Assembly (NCBI GenBank): GCA_019137255.1
Contig: WPDH01000100.1
Coordinates: forward strand, 124,001-188,000
Source: Corinectria fuckeliana
Lineage: Eukaryota > Ascomycota > Sordariomycetes > Hypocreales > Nectriaceae
Reading direction: 5' to 3'
DNA length: 64,000 bases
In this document: positions 33,608 to 45,672 of the stretch, one piece after another
How positions within the stretch are numbered: the stretch's first letter is position 1
Layout: the number at the start of each line of letters is the position of its first letter
Made by a program: the position numbers and the translations under genes
The notes under the pieces: generated by a model
Seen by the model: the letters and a program-made list of their open reading frames with translations, nothing else
Told to the model about the DNA's origin: nothing
The model's database searches: none

Positions 33608-35691
33608 TCATCGCGCCGAAACATCTCCGCGGCAGACGGCATACCGATGGAAGGAGAGGGAAGAAATAAGCTGGGGGAGGGGAAACATACTGCTAACCAT
33701 CTTGCCCACCGCCTGAAACACACTTATCACCATGACAATGGCGCCAAACACCACGACGGCGTACGCCATGTACGTGCGCCAGCTGCGCGTAGTCAGCTTG
33801 ATGTAGCACATGGGCGGCAGGATGTACGCCATGGCCACGGCGCTCGTCGCGCCCACCAGCTCGAACACGGCGCCCAGGTCGCACGTCACCAGGCTCAGCA
33901 TCATGGCCGACATGACCAGGCTGGTGCTGAAGATCAGGTGCCGGTTCATGTTGAAGGGCTCGTCCGGGAAGAAGTACGTCAGCATCACCTCGCGGCACAC
34001 AAACGCCTCCAGCGGCAGCGTCGTCAGCATGTTGAGCCCGAAGCACAGCCGCGCAATGTTGACCATGGTGTTGTCCGCGGGGAAGTTGTTGAGCACGTTG
34101 CCCAGCGTCTTGTCGCCGAACGTCAGGAACCCGCCCAGCGCCAGCACCAGGCACGCCATCATCGAGATGCCCGTCGAGTAGTGCGTGACTCGCGAGAAGT
34201 TGTCGATGGTCGGCGTCCTGAGCGACCCGTAGATGAGCAACGAGTTGTGGTGGCAGACAAAGGCTGTTTGCACATGTTAGTCCAAAGTATCAACCTGCTC
34301 GGCCAGCATTTCGGCCAGAGGGTGAAAGTGCTATAGTCAAGCCCGGAATCCGTACCAAAGGATATAACTCCAATCGCCTGGAAGAAGCCGCCGTTGATGA
34401 TGAGAAGCTGAGGTCCAAACGACCCCCGTTCCGACGAGGGCGTAAGGATCCCTTGGATGAGCACCACCACAACGATAACGATCATGCCGATGAGGGCAAA
34501 AGTGCTCGCCTTAGCCAGCTATTTCAAGAAAAAGCCATTAGTCCATTCCTCGTAACGCAGGAGGGCGGGATAATTCGGGGGAGGGGCGAGGGGCGAGGGG
34601 CGAGGGGCGAGGGGCGCGGAGCAACATCTCAACTCGCAGAGATGAGAGGAACAGGAGACGGCTCCCTCTCTATTATTTCTGCTCCTCCCCTTCTCGCCTG
34701 CTCTCCACTACCCCCCATTCTGATTTTGCGCAATCCTCACCTTTGCAATATCCCGGTACAGCGTCAACGGGTATCCAATGCCCATTATGAAGACGGCAAT
34801 GGCCACCTGGCGGTTTGCCAGCAGCCCCAGCACCGGCACGCCCGGCAGCTCCGGCCACACGGCGGTCAAGACGTGCGGGATGGTGTCGCCGACGATGACG
34901 CCGTAGGCCACCATGCCACCGAATGCAAAGACCCATTGGGCGAGGCTGATGGCGATGAGCCCCGTGCGGCCAAAGCAGTGCTCGACAGTGCCCTGGAAGT
35001 GGCTCGTGCCGCTGAGCTTGCTGTTGATGACGATCAGGCAGATGGTCCAGTCGACGATGACGGTCAAGCCGACCAGCAGGGCGACGCCGGCCAGCAGGCC
35101 GGCCTGGCGGATGGCGTAGGGCTGGCCGATGATGCCGGCGCCGATGATGGAGTTGGCCATGTTCATGAAGGCCGACTTGAGGCCCGACTTGGGGCGGCTC
35201 AGCTCGTTCTGCGCGCGCTCCTCGGCGTCGCCCCACGAGTTGGCCAGGGCGACGCTGGGCGCCTCGATGCCCGTGAGCAGCGGCATGCGGTGCGTGCGGC
35301 CGGGGCTCGCGGGCTCCTCGAGGTCCATGGAGCCGTCCGACATGGAGCGCCGGCGGCCCTGGAGGGGGTAGCCTCCGCCGGCATCGCCGTTGCTGACGCC
35401 GACGATCTCGGGGGTGAGGTCGAAGCGGACTCGGTTCGGGGTTCTCGGGGCCGGCGCGCGGCCGTCGTGGTCGTTGTCGTCGTAGGCGGGGGGAGGAGAC
35501 GGGCCCTTGGCTCCAGGGTGGATGCCCAGGGCATTGTGGTTGTTGCCGTCTGCACCGCCGCCGTCGTCGTCGTCGTCGTCGCCGATGCCAAAGTAGCCGT
35601 TATCGTCGTCGTCGTCGTGGCGGGAGCTCAGGAGGCCGCGCTCCTCGCCGTGCGGGTTCGCGGCGGCGCCATTGTTCCTGGCCTGCGTCAT
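33608..35691 (-). CDS. Amino-acid/auxin permease family transporter (AVT type)
   Basis: Three exons (35691-34741, 34518-34356, 34263-33608) encode about 589 residues. An N-terminal cytosolic region of about 170 residues is Asp- and Pro-rich; DDDDD runs come from GAC repeats at about 35560-35620. About eleven membrane spans follow, beginning SAFMNMANSIIGAGIIGQPY, the first helix of the SLC38/AAAP family. LSLAQWVFAFGGMVAYGVIV, AFVCHHNSLLIYGSL and the last span YMAYAVVVFGAIVMVISVF are also typical. Yeast relatives (Avt5-Avt7) export amino acids from the vacuole; the substrate here is unknown. The 3' end is uncertain, because a GTATGT at about 33680 could start another intron shortly before the stop. 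The upstream frame runs to 35769, but MTQARNN is the likely start. Confidence 0.88.
34577..34617 (+). repeat. GGGGCGA tandem repeat in transporter intron 1
   Basis: Four perfect 7-bp GGGGCGA units start at 34583, with a fifth variant at 34611 and GGGGGA before them, inside the 222-bp first intron of the minus-strand transporter gene. Six closely spaced G runs on the + strand could form a G-quadruplex; the transcript carries the C-rich strand. Confidence 0.8.
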
Positions 35692-37135
35692 TGTCGGAGG
35701 AGAGTCGCAGCAGCCGAGACTCGCGTGCACATTTTCCCCCAAAAAGAAGAAGGAAAAGGCAAAGAGCAATGGTTCGTTGAAAGCAGAAAGCAGAAAATTA
35801 GAGCGGGAAAAAAAGAAAGAAAAGATGTAACAAGAACAAAGGAAGAGGCAATGGGATCGTGGTGGGCGATGTACGATTATGCGGCAGGACTTGTTGGATG
35901 GATTGCGTTGCGTTTTGCGTTACGTTGTTCTGTCGGGTCCTTCTCCCCCGGATAAGGCCGTGGCCAGGTTAGGGGTCGTGCCGTAGGCTGGGAAGCGCTG
36001 CGATTGGTGCGTTGGTGCCTGGGGCTTCCTTTCAACCACTGTACGTGCTCTGTAGGCCGCTGCAGGACCCTGTAAATCGGGGTGCTTCAGAAGGCCAAGG
36101 CGCCGTGAACCATTCCCGGCGTTCCGAAGCTACTCAGTCCTCTCCGTTCATTCATTGCCTTTGGTGTCCGCAGGATGCAAAGGGGAAGAAGCAACGGGGA
36201 ATAACGCAGGGCCGCCGGGGTCTGGTATTTTACAAAAAGCCGATGAAGTCGAGGGAGTTTGATACTACGGGAAACAGAGTTGTCTTTCAGCGGGAGCTTC
36301 GGGAGCTACCGATACCCAAAGGAAGCTCCCGCACATGCGAGAGCAAAGCAACTCGATAACCGTCATGGGATACGGTCCTAGATAGCCTTCCATCCTACAT
36401 CCAGACACGAAACAGGTCTGCTCACCCGCTCCATTATCCGCCACAAACAAGCCATGCGGCCTCCCCGACGCTCGTAACTTGTCTTGTCCTGTGCCCATTG
36501 ATTGGGCCGTGATCCGAGGAAATAGGGGTCTAGATGCAGGCAATACTGCGCCCCCTCTGCTACTAATCAGCCCGATCCAGAACTATTGCAGTCAAATAAC
36601 TTTCAGCGTTGTCAGGCTTACTTCGAGTCGCACCTTAAAAGACGTATTCACATCCTAGCATCAAGAGACCAGGGGGGTCTTGAAAGTGGTGGCCGACGCA
36701 ATATACTGCGCTCAAGGCTGCTTCTCCTCTTTTGTTCATATACAACATAGTCATCTACAACGACGTCTCTGCCGTCTTACTATGTGCTTTCGAGAAGAAT
36801 ACCTCGAGACTCCGTCCTGGCCATATTCACCTTCTCCACCAACCCCTGAGTTGGGTATCATTTATTGTTGGTGTAATCCTCCACGTCACACCACCAGTCC
36901 CCATCATTCCACTTAGCCTCAGCTCGCCCCGGAGATTTGACTTCACTTCAAAATACCAAATCTACCGGTCTATGCAGGGCCCAATCATCTCCAAGCACAA
37001 AAAAAACACCATCGTGTATCCATCTAGCCTAGGTTTTGGTTGGTGGTGCGTCTTCCTTTCCTTTCGTTTCCTGGATGAAAAAAATTCATATGCGCAAAGC
37101 AGTATTAAAAGAGTGTAATGCCTCCCCTGGCCCGT
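35692..37135. other. Transporter promoter and intergenic region
   Basis: 1.4 kb. The transporter promoter is on the left and the protease 3' flank on the right. No gene, repeat or RNA supported. Confidence 0.5.
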
Positions 37136-38873
37136 CTAGGCCATGAGGGCGAATGATGTTACTATACAGAATGTGAATGCGTAGGCGGCCTGTGTCAGGG
37201 GTCCGCTGGGTGCTGAAGAGTCCTTGTCTTTCTTGCTGGTTGACTTGCTCGCCTCCGCGGTGGAAGTGCCAGTGGCGACTGATTCCTTGCCGAGACCTAG
37301 GTCTGCATCTGTCGTGGCTGTGGTGTCAGAAAGTGCGCTCACAGTGCTCTCGGTGCTTTCAGTGCTGTGCGACGTCTTGGTTGCCTCCTCGCTGGAGCCC
37401 TTGGATGACGACGTCTTGGACGAGCCGCTGCCAGAATCATTCGTGATGGCACTGTTAGCGAAGCCTGATGTCAGGTTAGCAAGTGCTTCAAGCTTTGAGT
37501 TCCTAGGCAGAGGAATCATACCGATACGTCGCTTGTCCTTGTCAAAGACAGCATAGACGTTCTTGATAAACGTGTCTCCGAGAAGCCACGCTCCCTCGAC
37601 GACTTCGTGGCCGTAGATGTTACTGGTGCAGATTCCCGACTTGCTCTTGGGCGAGATCCAATCCTTGGGGGAGATTACGTAGTCGACGCCGGAAAAGGCA
37701 ATCGTCAAATTCTTGTCGCTGTCACACGGGACAGTCCAGGTGGTGTCATCCGAGCTCTGTGCTCCCGGAATGAGGCTGTGAAGGTTCTTGACGGCATCGC
37801 CAGGACCAAAGATAAAGGACGTGCCGGTATCGATGTAGCTTCGGAGTCCGCCAACCCCGGCCTCCTTGCCGTTGTAAGACATGTCGTCCATCTGGATAGC
37901 CCAGTCGTCACCCTTGTCAAGCGAAGTGTACGTGATGTCGCCGCTGAACTTGTCCTTGTTGGCGGTGCCAAAGCTAATCTCGCCCGTGTTGGTGCCGTCC
38001 TCGGCTCGGTTGAGACCTACGCAGAAGATGTTGTTGTCGATGTCGTTGGAGTTGGCCACGGTCTCGAGGAAATTCTCGTTGGCGCCGTCGTTGAGGGAAA
38101 GGCCCAGGATGCCGTCGAAGGCGAATTGAACGAATTGGTCCGAGGTTGTCGTAGCAAGCCCAAACTGGTACTTGAAGCTCATTCCTGCCAAGCTGAGTGT
38201 ATCCTTGGCCAGCGTGCCGCCGACCTTGCCGGATCCATACGCAATGGTGAAGGATTCGCTCGACGTCTCTAGGCTATCCGAGTCGCCGGGTCCAAACGTG
38301 TTGTGCAAGCCGCAAGCGTCGCTATCACACGATGAGCCCATGACCCAGCTGGAACCAGCGCCCGTGTCAAGAAGCATGTACAGCTTCTTCTTCTTAGACC
38401 CAAGCTCGACTTCGGCAAAGTACGAGTAGTCGGTACCATCTTGGTCAATCCCTGCACTAAACTCGCTTTTGGGGTCGTCGGCCTCCATGATGTCGTACGC
38501 ATTGTCCCGTTTTACTACGGCACTGTCGGCGGGCGTTTTCGGGAGATGTCGTCCGAAGTATTTGGTTGCTAATCGGGCGGCCTCGCGAGCTGCTCTCTCG
38601 GATACTGGCTGGCTGGTCTGAAGGATCATTTAGGTTAATGCAAGAACGGCGACGTTGGTTGACTATAGTGCGACTAACCTGTGGAGTCCTCTGCTTTATG
38701 TCCAAACGCACTCTGGGAACATTGTCTCCCTGGACGCTCCTTCGAGCTTCGCCCGAGAGTTGTGACCGCTTTTCCTCCTGAGCTTCCTCACGCCATTTCG
38801 GAGTGTACGGCCAGAAGGCATGTGTTGATGAGGCCCATAATGCCAGGTTTGCCAGCAGGAGAGCTGAACGCAT
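37136..38873 (-). CDS. GPI-anchored yapsin-type aspartic protease (OpsB-like)
   Basis: Two exons (38873-38679 and 38617-37136; intron 61 bp) encode 558 residues. Signal peptide about 1-19 (MRSALLLANLALWASSTHA), then a propeptide with a Kex2-type site VVKR. The mature part has two catalytic triplets, DTGAGSSW (Asp about 149) and DTGTSF (Asp about 328). YGSGK is near the flap position and FDGILGLSL follows. The C-terminal 120 residues are Ser/Thr-rich with a hydrophobic end (FTFCIVTSFALMA), the layout of a GPI signal, so the enzyme should be at the plasma membrane or wall. Yapsins cut after basic residues and help maintain the wall; this fits with RHO1 nearby, but clustering is not implied. All catalytic residues are intact. 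Confidence 0.93.
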
Positions 38874-41800
38874 GTTGCAGAGGGGATGAGGTAGGGAGGA
38901 TCAGAAGCTCCTCAAGCAATAGACTTCCTCGACACGGATGGATGCCAATGATATACCCGTGGAACACTGGAGAACGCAAACAGAGTGTGGAAGGGTGACG
39001 CAAGTTGAACAAACCAACCGTCGCGGATGGTCTTAGTGCGGGCCGGTCGACGCAGATCCAGGCAAGGAGAATGAGGAGGTCCGGCAAGCGGCTGGCGCGA
39101 TGTATTAAAGAATTAGAGATTATGAGGCGGCATCGCTCTAGAGGAACGATACAGCACAGCAATGACACGATACGAGCGACGAGTGACAAGCAACAGTAAG
39201 CGCGGCGGGTGCAGATGGTCGCGGGGCTGGGCTGGATGTTTTAAAGATGCACCTGGATTTCCGAATAGATGTGTAGACAGAACAAACAAACAGGCGCCAC
39301 GGTCAGGTCAGGGATCGCGAAGGCGGAGGGGAGGTACCGGGATGCTCGGGGCGAGGGCGCGCGCGATGTGGAGAGGCTGGAAACGCAGGGGAAAGGAAAA
39401 CAAAGAGATGCAATAGCAATGATGCGAGGTGACTAAACGAGACAAGTAGAGAAGGTGGCGAAGATGAGGGAAGAAGAAGAGGGGAGCTTAGGGAGAGTGG
39501 AAGCTCGGAGTATGGAGAAGAGGAAGAGTGGTGAAGAGAAGAAAGGTGTGTGGAGGAGAGGGACCGAGGTGATTCAAAGGGATGGAGGTCGGCGGCTCTC
39601 CAAGTACTTACACATGAGAGGCACCTACCGCTTGCTCTCCCAGCCTACCGACGTACCTGCAACGAACGGTTCAGATACCACCTAAGCCAACGGCCAAAAC
39701 CCTCCAGATTGCTGTGCACAATTGTCCAGTCGCTACCGCTACCATGGCGCTACAATCCTGGTCAACTGCCAAAAGCCCACGCCCAAGACAGGCCGCTGGC
39801 TGGAGCTACCGTGAGGCTACGATTGGTACGGGCCTAGGGGGGGGCCGCCTTTGGGTAACCTACCCCTGTGGCGTCAGCGGTCATGACGATTGCCGGTCGA
39901 CGCTTTCACGGGCTCCTTGGATTCCTGGTTGCCTGGTTCGTTTGACTAACGCAGGGAGAGAGAGGGCGTGTTTCGAGAGTCGAGACAAACTCAACAAGAC
40001 GAACGGGAGCGAGAGACAGCAGCAAAGTCGCTCCAGAGAGCAGGGGTAAACGCCCCACGGGCTCCATGCTGGCTTGATCCGCATGCCAGAGCCAAGAAGA
40101 GTCGAGTCGCAATTCGAAAAGAGCGAGCGCCAGGCACAGACTTGGTCAACCGTCCACTGGCTGCAGCCGGTCCGTCGGGGGCGGGTCTGCCGGGGGTCCA
40201 TTATCTGGAGTATCTCCAGGGGGGCGGTTGTCGCTCAGACTCTGCCTGTCTGCCCATCTGCCCATCGGCGGCCGTGAATGGACGGGCACCGCCTGTTCAT
40301 CTCTCGCGCAGGGGTGAACCACCCGCTGCTCGTGCTGGTGGCTAGCTGGTTGTGGCCATGAGAGTCGAGGTCCCATGGTACGCGAGCGGTGGCGGTTGAC
40401 TAGCCCTGGCCCTGGGCACCCTCCGGGCCTTTCGCCTGCGACGGCACGGGATGAGACGAGTTTACGCTCCAGCGGCGGCAGCATCAGCCGAAAGTCGTCT
40501 TTGTTCAGTGTTTGGCTAACTCCTGCTCGGCTCCCCCATGCGGCTCGTTTTCTTTGTGTTGGATTTAGAGTGATAAGGCTTTTTTAGACCACACGGAATC
40601 GTTTATTTCTTGGCAGCTTGGCGCCTCAGGCAGTGCAGTACGTAGTTGCATCTCACAGTGTCTTCCCTGATAAGCAGCCACCTATCACATGCCTCGTACT
40701 ACCTAAGTAAGCAAGCGGGGTGAATAATACTTGGCACACCAAGAGAGGGTGACAGAATACTCTGAGCACTCAACCAGCTTGTATACTGCGTCAGCTGACT
40801 AGATTATTCTGTCAATGCAGCTCTTTTGCCAGCCGTGTGCCAAGTTATTTTTATCCCGCTTGTGTAAGCAACTTGGTTGATCTTCCTCACAATGCGCTGC
40901 CCTACGTAGTGATTTGAACGAGAGCAAATCTCCATTTCCAATATCATCCAACAACACATCACCATCAACTCGCCCACAGAGGAGCAGACACCCCCATCAG
41001 CTTCACGCTCCACAGTGACGCTGCAATGAACACACGCAATGGGGAAGCTCAAATCCCCCTGCAGCTCGCCCCTGGACCATGCCAACCATGCCCGCATCCA
41101 CCGTGCCCGCTAAACTCATTCACCGTCCAGGCACGAAGAGGGACGATCGGGCTTCCTAGCTAGGTAGCGGGTGGCTAGATTAGACCCTGTCTCAGCGACA
41201 TCCCAGTACTGCCCTGGCCATTGGTGGCCAGCTCGGGAAGTAACCAGACGTGCCAGACTCTCCTCCAGAATTCAGACTTGAAACTCGCCCGACCTGTCCA
41301 TTAACGACTCAATATTGTGCGTGTCTTGATACATTCGCTTACGTACCTAAAGTATGTAGTACGCCTCTACAGAAACACCGCTATGTAACTTCTGTGGACT
41401 ATCGGAACCAACCGCCATATTGCCGCTCATCGCTCTCTTACTACTAGTGAGAGTACTACTAGTACAGTACGTACTTCGTACAAAGGTGCTCCGCCTTTTA
41501 TGGTTCTGCTACGTACGAGGTTTTTTTGTCGTAGCCCGAACTTGGATCCCGCGAGCCCGAGCCATTTCGAGCATTCGGTTGCTTGATCCGGGCTCGATGC
41601 ACGAATCCGGTGTACCGTCGCTTTCCTGCCCTGAGACGAGACGAGACGACATGGGATCATCTCACCAGGCCCTGAAAGTCTACCGTAAGTATGGAACTGC
41701 AAACGTTCCAGGCGCTTATCGTAGGTTTTCTTCATGCACACGAGTCTTATTATGAGGGACGAACAGCTTATGCTACGGGGGCGAACAAAAGAGCTCACGC

Positions 41801-42885
41801 GAACCTGCTACTTGATTTAATCTTAGTTGCACACTGGATTAGCTGACTCTTAAGAAGGCAGTTAGAAGCCTGTTACCTCCGAATTTCTTTAGATTCTTTA
41901 CTTCTTAGACAGTTTATAAACTGAATTATAAAGGAATGTGGACATGTGTGGCATGGACCAATTCAAGTGGTAGAAGTGGTGGGGTACCTTGGCCACCATT
42001 GAAAATTGGCCGCGAGCCTATGTACCTTGTTCGTATTCATGGCGAGTATGCCCATTAGAGTCCCCGTCGTTGCTGGAGGCCAACCATCAAAGTGGCAGTC
42101 TCGGGGACTCAGAGACCTCAAACGCAGACCGTCAGAGGACAGCGGCGGTCAGAGAAGAACCCTGTCGATCTTGAAAGAGAACAATTGCCGATGACGGATT
42201 TAGCTAGGAGATAGATTACAACCAGGGAACATTGACCAAGTTTATTAAGGGACCCAGATAAACTTCCAACTAATCGTACAATAGCTCTGCTCGGGGCATC
42301 AAGGAAGGCTAACACTTGAGCCTTGACAATCAGTTTAAGCACATGAACACTCTTGAAACATTTCCCACAACCCCTAGATCCGGAGACCCGTTGCCCGCAG
42401 ATCCTCTCATCCATTCGGTAGCTTTTGTACCAAGTTCAGTGCAACACCATCCTCCTAGTCCGTCGATCAGCGGCCGCAACGCCCAAGCACCGCAATTTCA
42501 CAGCATACTCTAACGAGACCAGTCCACGCGCCACATGTTGGTCGTCATTTTAGATAAGGAGTCGTCTCCTCTACAGCTCGATTAAGCAGCTTCGCTACAG
42601 ACTCGTAGCTGCGAGTTTCGAAAGGGGCCCTTCGGTGGATGGACGCGTCTATGTAGACCTAGGTACTTAGGTATTCTGTGCTCCACGGGCGTTGGGGATC
42701 TTCATTTTAATTTACACCAGAGATTTGGCCATGTGCAGCAACGCCATTCCTCGTCAGCCACGGCATTTGCTACCTTGACATAGCTTGCGGCATGTTCCAG
42801 AGGTCCCCATGGTGTCTTATCCTCGCGTATGGAGGCTTGAACCAGTCCGCCACCTCGGTGCTATCCATTCCACGTCCAACGCTCC
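38874..42885. other. 4-kb gene desert
   Basis: No ORF here has splice-consistent extension or family motifs. The left part is the protease promoter and is purine-rich (39420-39560). TACTACTAGT is repeated at about 41438 and 41454. Base composition falls to AT-richer values around 41800-41950. It could harbour decayed repeats or non-coding transcripts, but I cannot show either. Confidence 0.45.
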
Positions 42886-43872
42886 CTAACCCTGAGAGCG
42901 CTGTAAGGAAAGCCGCGCTGTCTCCAACGTGCGTCTCTCCCAGCTGTCCTCTGCGGCCGTCTCCCAGAGAGTCGTCCGCACGCGCGTAAACTCCTCTCGG
43001 TCACGGTCAGGGAGGTGTGCGACCGTGTATCGGAGGAAGTACCAGACAGACTCGTTGCGCCATCTGAACGACTCGGCGCGCTGGAGTGTCTCGCGGAACG
43101 TCGGCTGTGTCTCCGCCCGGTGCTTCTCGAGTAGGAACATGAGAAACTGCCAGCCAGAGATGTCGTCGTGGTGTCCAAAGGACCACTTCTTAACCGCGAC
43201 GATGGTCCTTGACATTGCCTCTCCATGTGCTGGAGACTGTGTGATGAAGGTCCTGGTCAGAAATCTGGCATGGCACCAGGCGTAGTAATTTCGGGGATGT
43301 CGTTCTCCTGATATCATAATAACTCTTATGAGGTCGTCCTCGGCTGTGACGTCGAGTCCCTGGATCCTGGACTGGTCCATCAACCATCGTCGGTGGTTCC
43401 ATAGTGTTGGAGACTTGGTATGACGATGAAGACGACTTGTGAGCAGGCTGTCAACAAGTTGCTTCTCGCTTCTAAGATGTTTCGTTGCATCAACCCCAGC
43501 GTGTATTGTCTTTTGGAGCAGTCTCTTCCTGGTATTGGCAGCAGTCAGGTGTTCCGGATCCATCAACAGGATGACTGCCGTGGCACTCAATATTGTGTCG
43601 GTTGGCCCATCGTGTTTACCATAGAGATATACTTGTAGGATTTGTCGTGCAATAATAAATGCTTGCACCAAGCGCAGCTTCGGGATTGCAACGGCATCGC
43701 CATCTTGGAGCAACGTCGTGGCCGGATCGAAGACGTGACTGTGCCCTAGCAACTCAATCTCTAGAAGGTTGGTGGAGGGGCGAGTGAGAACATTAGAAAT
43801 TTCATCAAACACCTTGCGGTGGTCTCCATGTCTGAGAGCGTCTTTGACGTTCTGTTCGAGGGTTCTCGACAT
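42886..43872 (-). CDS. Protein prenyltransferase alpha-repeat protein (PTAR1-like)
   Basis: A single exon of 328 residues. It contains several prenyltransferase alpha-subunit (PPTA) helical repeats, each marked by a W..R or W.F core: TLWNHRRWLM (about 165), NYYAWCHARFL (about 205), ISGWQFLMFLL (about 250) and ESVWYFLRYTV (about 285). The protein is divergent from Ram2 and the Rab transferase alpha subunit. It best resembles PTAR1, the alpha subunit of the third geranylgeranyltransferase that modifies the SNARE Ykt6 in animals and yeast. That role is inferred, and there is no catalytic residue in alpha subunits to test. The frame extends two codons upstream without an ATG, so ATG 43872 is used. 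It is divergent from GET1 across 282 bp. Confidence 0.8.
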   Translation of the reverse strand: MSRTLEQNVKDALRHGDHRKVFDEISNVLTRPSTNLLEIELLGHSHVFDPATTLLQDGDAVAIPKLRLVQAFIIARQILQVYLYGKHDGPTDTILSATAVILLMDPEHLTAANTRKRLLQKTIHAGVDATKHLRSEKQLVDSLLTSRLHRHTKSPTLWNHRRWLMDQSRIQGLDVTAEDDLIRVIMISGERHPRNYYAWCHARFLTRTFITQSPAHGEAMSRTIVAVKKWSFGHHDDISGWQFLMFLLEKHRAETQPTFRETLQRAESFRWRNESVWYFLRYTVAHLPDRDREEFTRVRTTLWETAAEDSWERRTLETARLSLQRSQG

Positions 43873-44154
43873 CTTCACGGCGCAATATGCAACCTGATCA
43901 AGTTGTCAGGTGGGAGAGGAGGAAAGGTATAGGGTAGCCAGATTCCCGCTGTGGAGGGGTTAGCAAAGCGGCGGAGCTGTGTCATGCAATGTGTCGGGGT
44001 ATGACATGGCAGCACCACGTTGGCAAACCACCAAAATCATCACCAGCGCCATCACGAGCACAACTCGGCCTCGCGATCTCCGAATCCCCACGCAATGCGA
44101 TTATAGCCGGCTGCTTATCCTCTCACACCTCTATATACGCCCCTCGCCGCCGAA

Positions 44155-44907
44155 ATGCCTTCCCTCCTCGTTTCCATCTTCGTCGTGGAGCTGGTGGTCA
44201 ACGTCATCAATGCCATCGGAGCCACAGCGATCAACAACCTGGTACAGTTTCCTTCTTCCCTGCTAGAGCTGCCGTCTGCTAACGCCTTGCAGCTATGGAC
44301 ACTGATAAACTTCCTCCCCATCTCGACATCGAAGGCCGCCGGTGAGCAGCGCAAGCTCCAGGCTGACTACCTCAAGGTCCGGCGGGAGCTCACCGGCACC
44401 AGCAGCCAGGACGAGTTTGCCAGGTGGGCGAAGCTGCGCCGACAGCACGACAAGCTGCTGGAGCAGCTAGAGATGAAGAGTACGTGAGCCCGCACAGCAC
44501 GCATATGGACGCAAACTGACATATGCTGTCGCACAGAGAAGAGCACCGAAGCCGCGCGATCCCAATTCGACACCTACCTAACGGGCGCTCGAATGGTGCT
44601 GACCCGCGCGCCGCAATATTTCCTGCCCTTCTGGTACGCCACAGAGCCCATGTTCTGGCTGCCGCACGGCTGGTTCCCCTACTACGCGGAATGGATCCTG
44701 TCCTTCCCCCGGGCGCCCATCGGCAGCGTCAGCATTGCCTCGTGGCAACTGGCATGCACCGGCGTCATCGCGCTGTTCAGCGACCTGATCATGGGCATCA
44801 TTGGCCTGACGCTAGGTGCACAGCAGAAGCAGACGGTGCCTGTCCCGGCCAAGGTCGCCATCGAGAAGAGCGGCGCGGCTGAAACCGACGAGAAGAAGGA
44901 ATTATAG
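44155..44907 (+). CDS. GET1: GET1, ER receptor subunit for tail-anchored proteins
   Basis: Three exons (44155-44241, 44293-44479, 44537-44907; introns 51 and 57 bp) encode 214 residues, the usual size. The first membrane span is at the start (LLVSIFVVELVVNVINAIGA). A charged coiled-coil follows (about 45-105; EQRKLQADYLKVRREL, EFARWAKLRRQHDKLLEQLE), which in the family docks Get3. Two more spans include WFPYYAEWILSFP..SWQLACTGVIALF and a Lys-rich tail ending KKEL. Get1 with Get2 accepts tail-anchored proteins from Get3 at the ER. KKEL at the end resembles an ER-retrieval signal but lies on a cytosolic tail, so its meaning is unclear. The exon 2/3 junction restores a Lys codon inside the coiled coil. 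Confidence 0.94.
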
Positions 44908-45672
44908 ACGGATGGGCATCGTGTACATATATAGGCAGGTTTGCATAGATATCCGCACGAAATAGAAAACGTCTCGACCAGACGATTTGCAAAGCAATCT
45001 ACGAGGTTGTGATGATGGAGTGTATCTCTTTGAAAAATTTGACGCAAAGTTCTTCATTGCTGATGCTGAGACTTTGTAACACGACAGAGAATAACCCTTG
45101 GCAGGGTATTTGGGGATCGATCTAGGCTACTTTATGACTTTGACGACCAAGGAGAGAAGATCGCGAAAGCTTCGAAAGTGCCAGCTGGGGGAGAAACATC
45201 ACGGGAGCGTCTAGAGGTAGTGAAGGGACAGAGGGAGAAGACTTGTGTGATTTTGCTATGCTGTTGGGATACCCCATGATGAAAAGAGAGCAAAGAGACT
45301 GGTAGAAAGAATGAGAAGACAACTCGCAAGCAAGCCGCTGTGCGGCGGAATGCTGAGGCTGTGGTTGAGAAAAGAATGAAGGAAGAAGGGCAGAGGAAAT
45401 CGAGTTTTTGCGGAAGGAAGAAAATAGAAACCCTCGGCCCCACTTCTGTCTGAGGCCCCCACTTTCTCCCGGGCCCTGGCAGCCTTGCTCCCTAGCGCCC
45501 GTTTCTTTGGCGGGCGGTGACGTTGTCAGCCTCGTGGGATTCGCTGTCGTGCAACCTACAACTGTGTCCATCTCGTCGCATACAAACTCGGCGAACGGGA
45601 AAATACCTCTTGACGGCCTGATTGAGACTGTCGGATACAAGAACGGATTGAGGGAACAGTGCCGCCGCTATC
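44908..45672. other. Intergenic region, GET1 / membrane protein
   Basis: Contains TGAAAAATTT at 45031-45040 and a polypurine stretch at 45280-45430. Minus-strand ORFs here (45122-45640) have no known motif. Confidence 0.45.

Noticed and set aside
34453..35955. 500-aa plus-strand ORF rich in Val, Ala and Gly
   Set aside because: It lies antisense to the transporter gene; the VVVV runs are the reverse of the GAC/Asp repeats. It has no motif.
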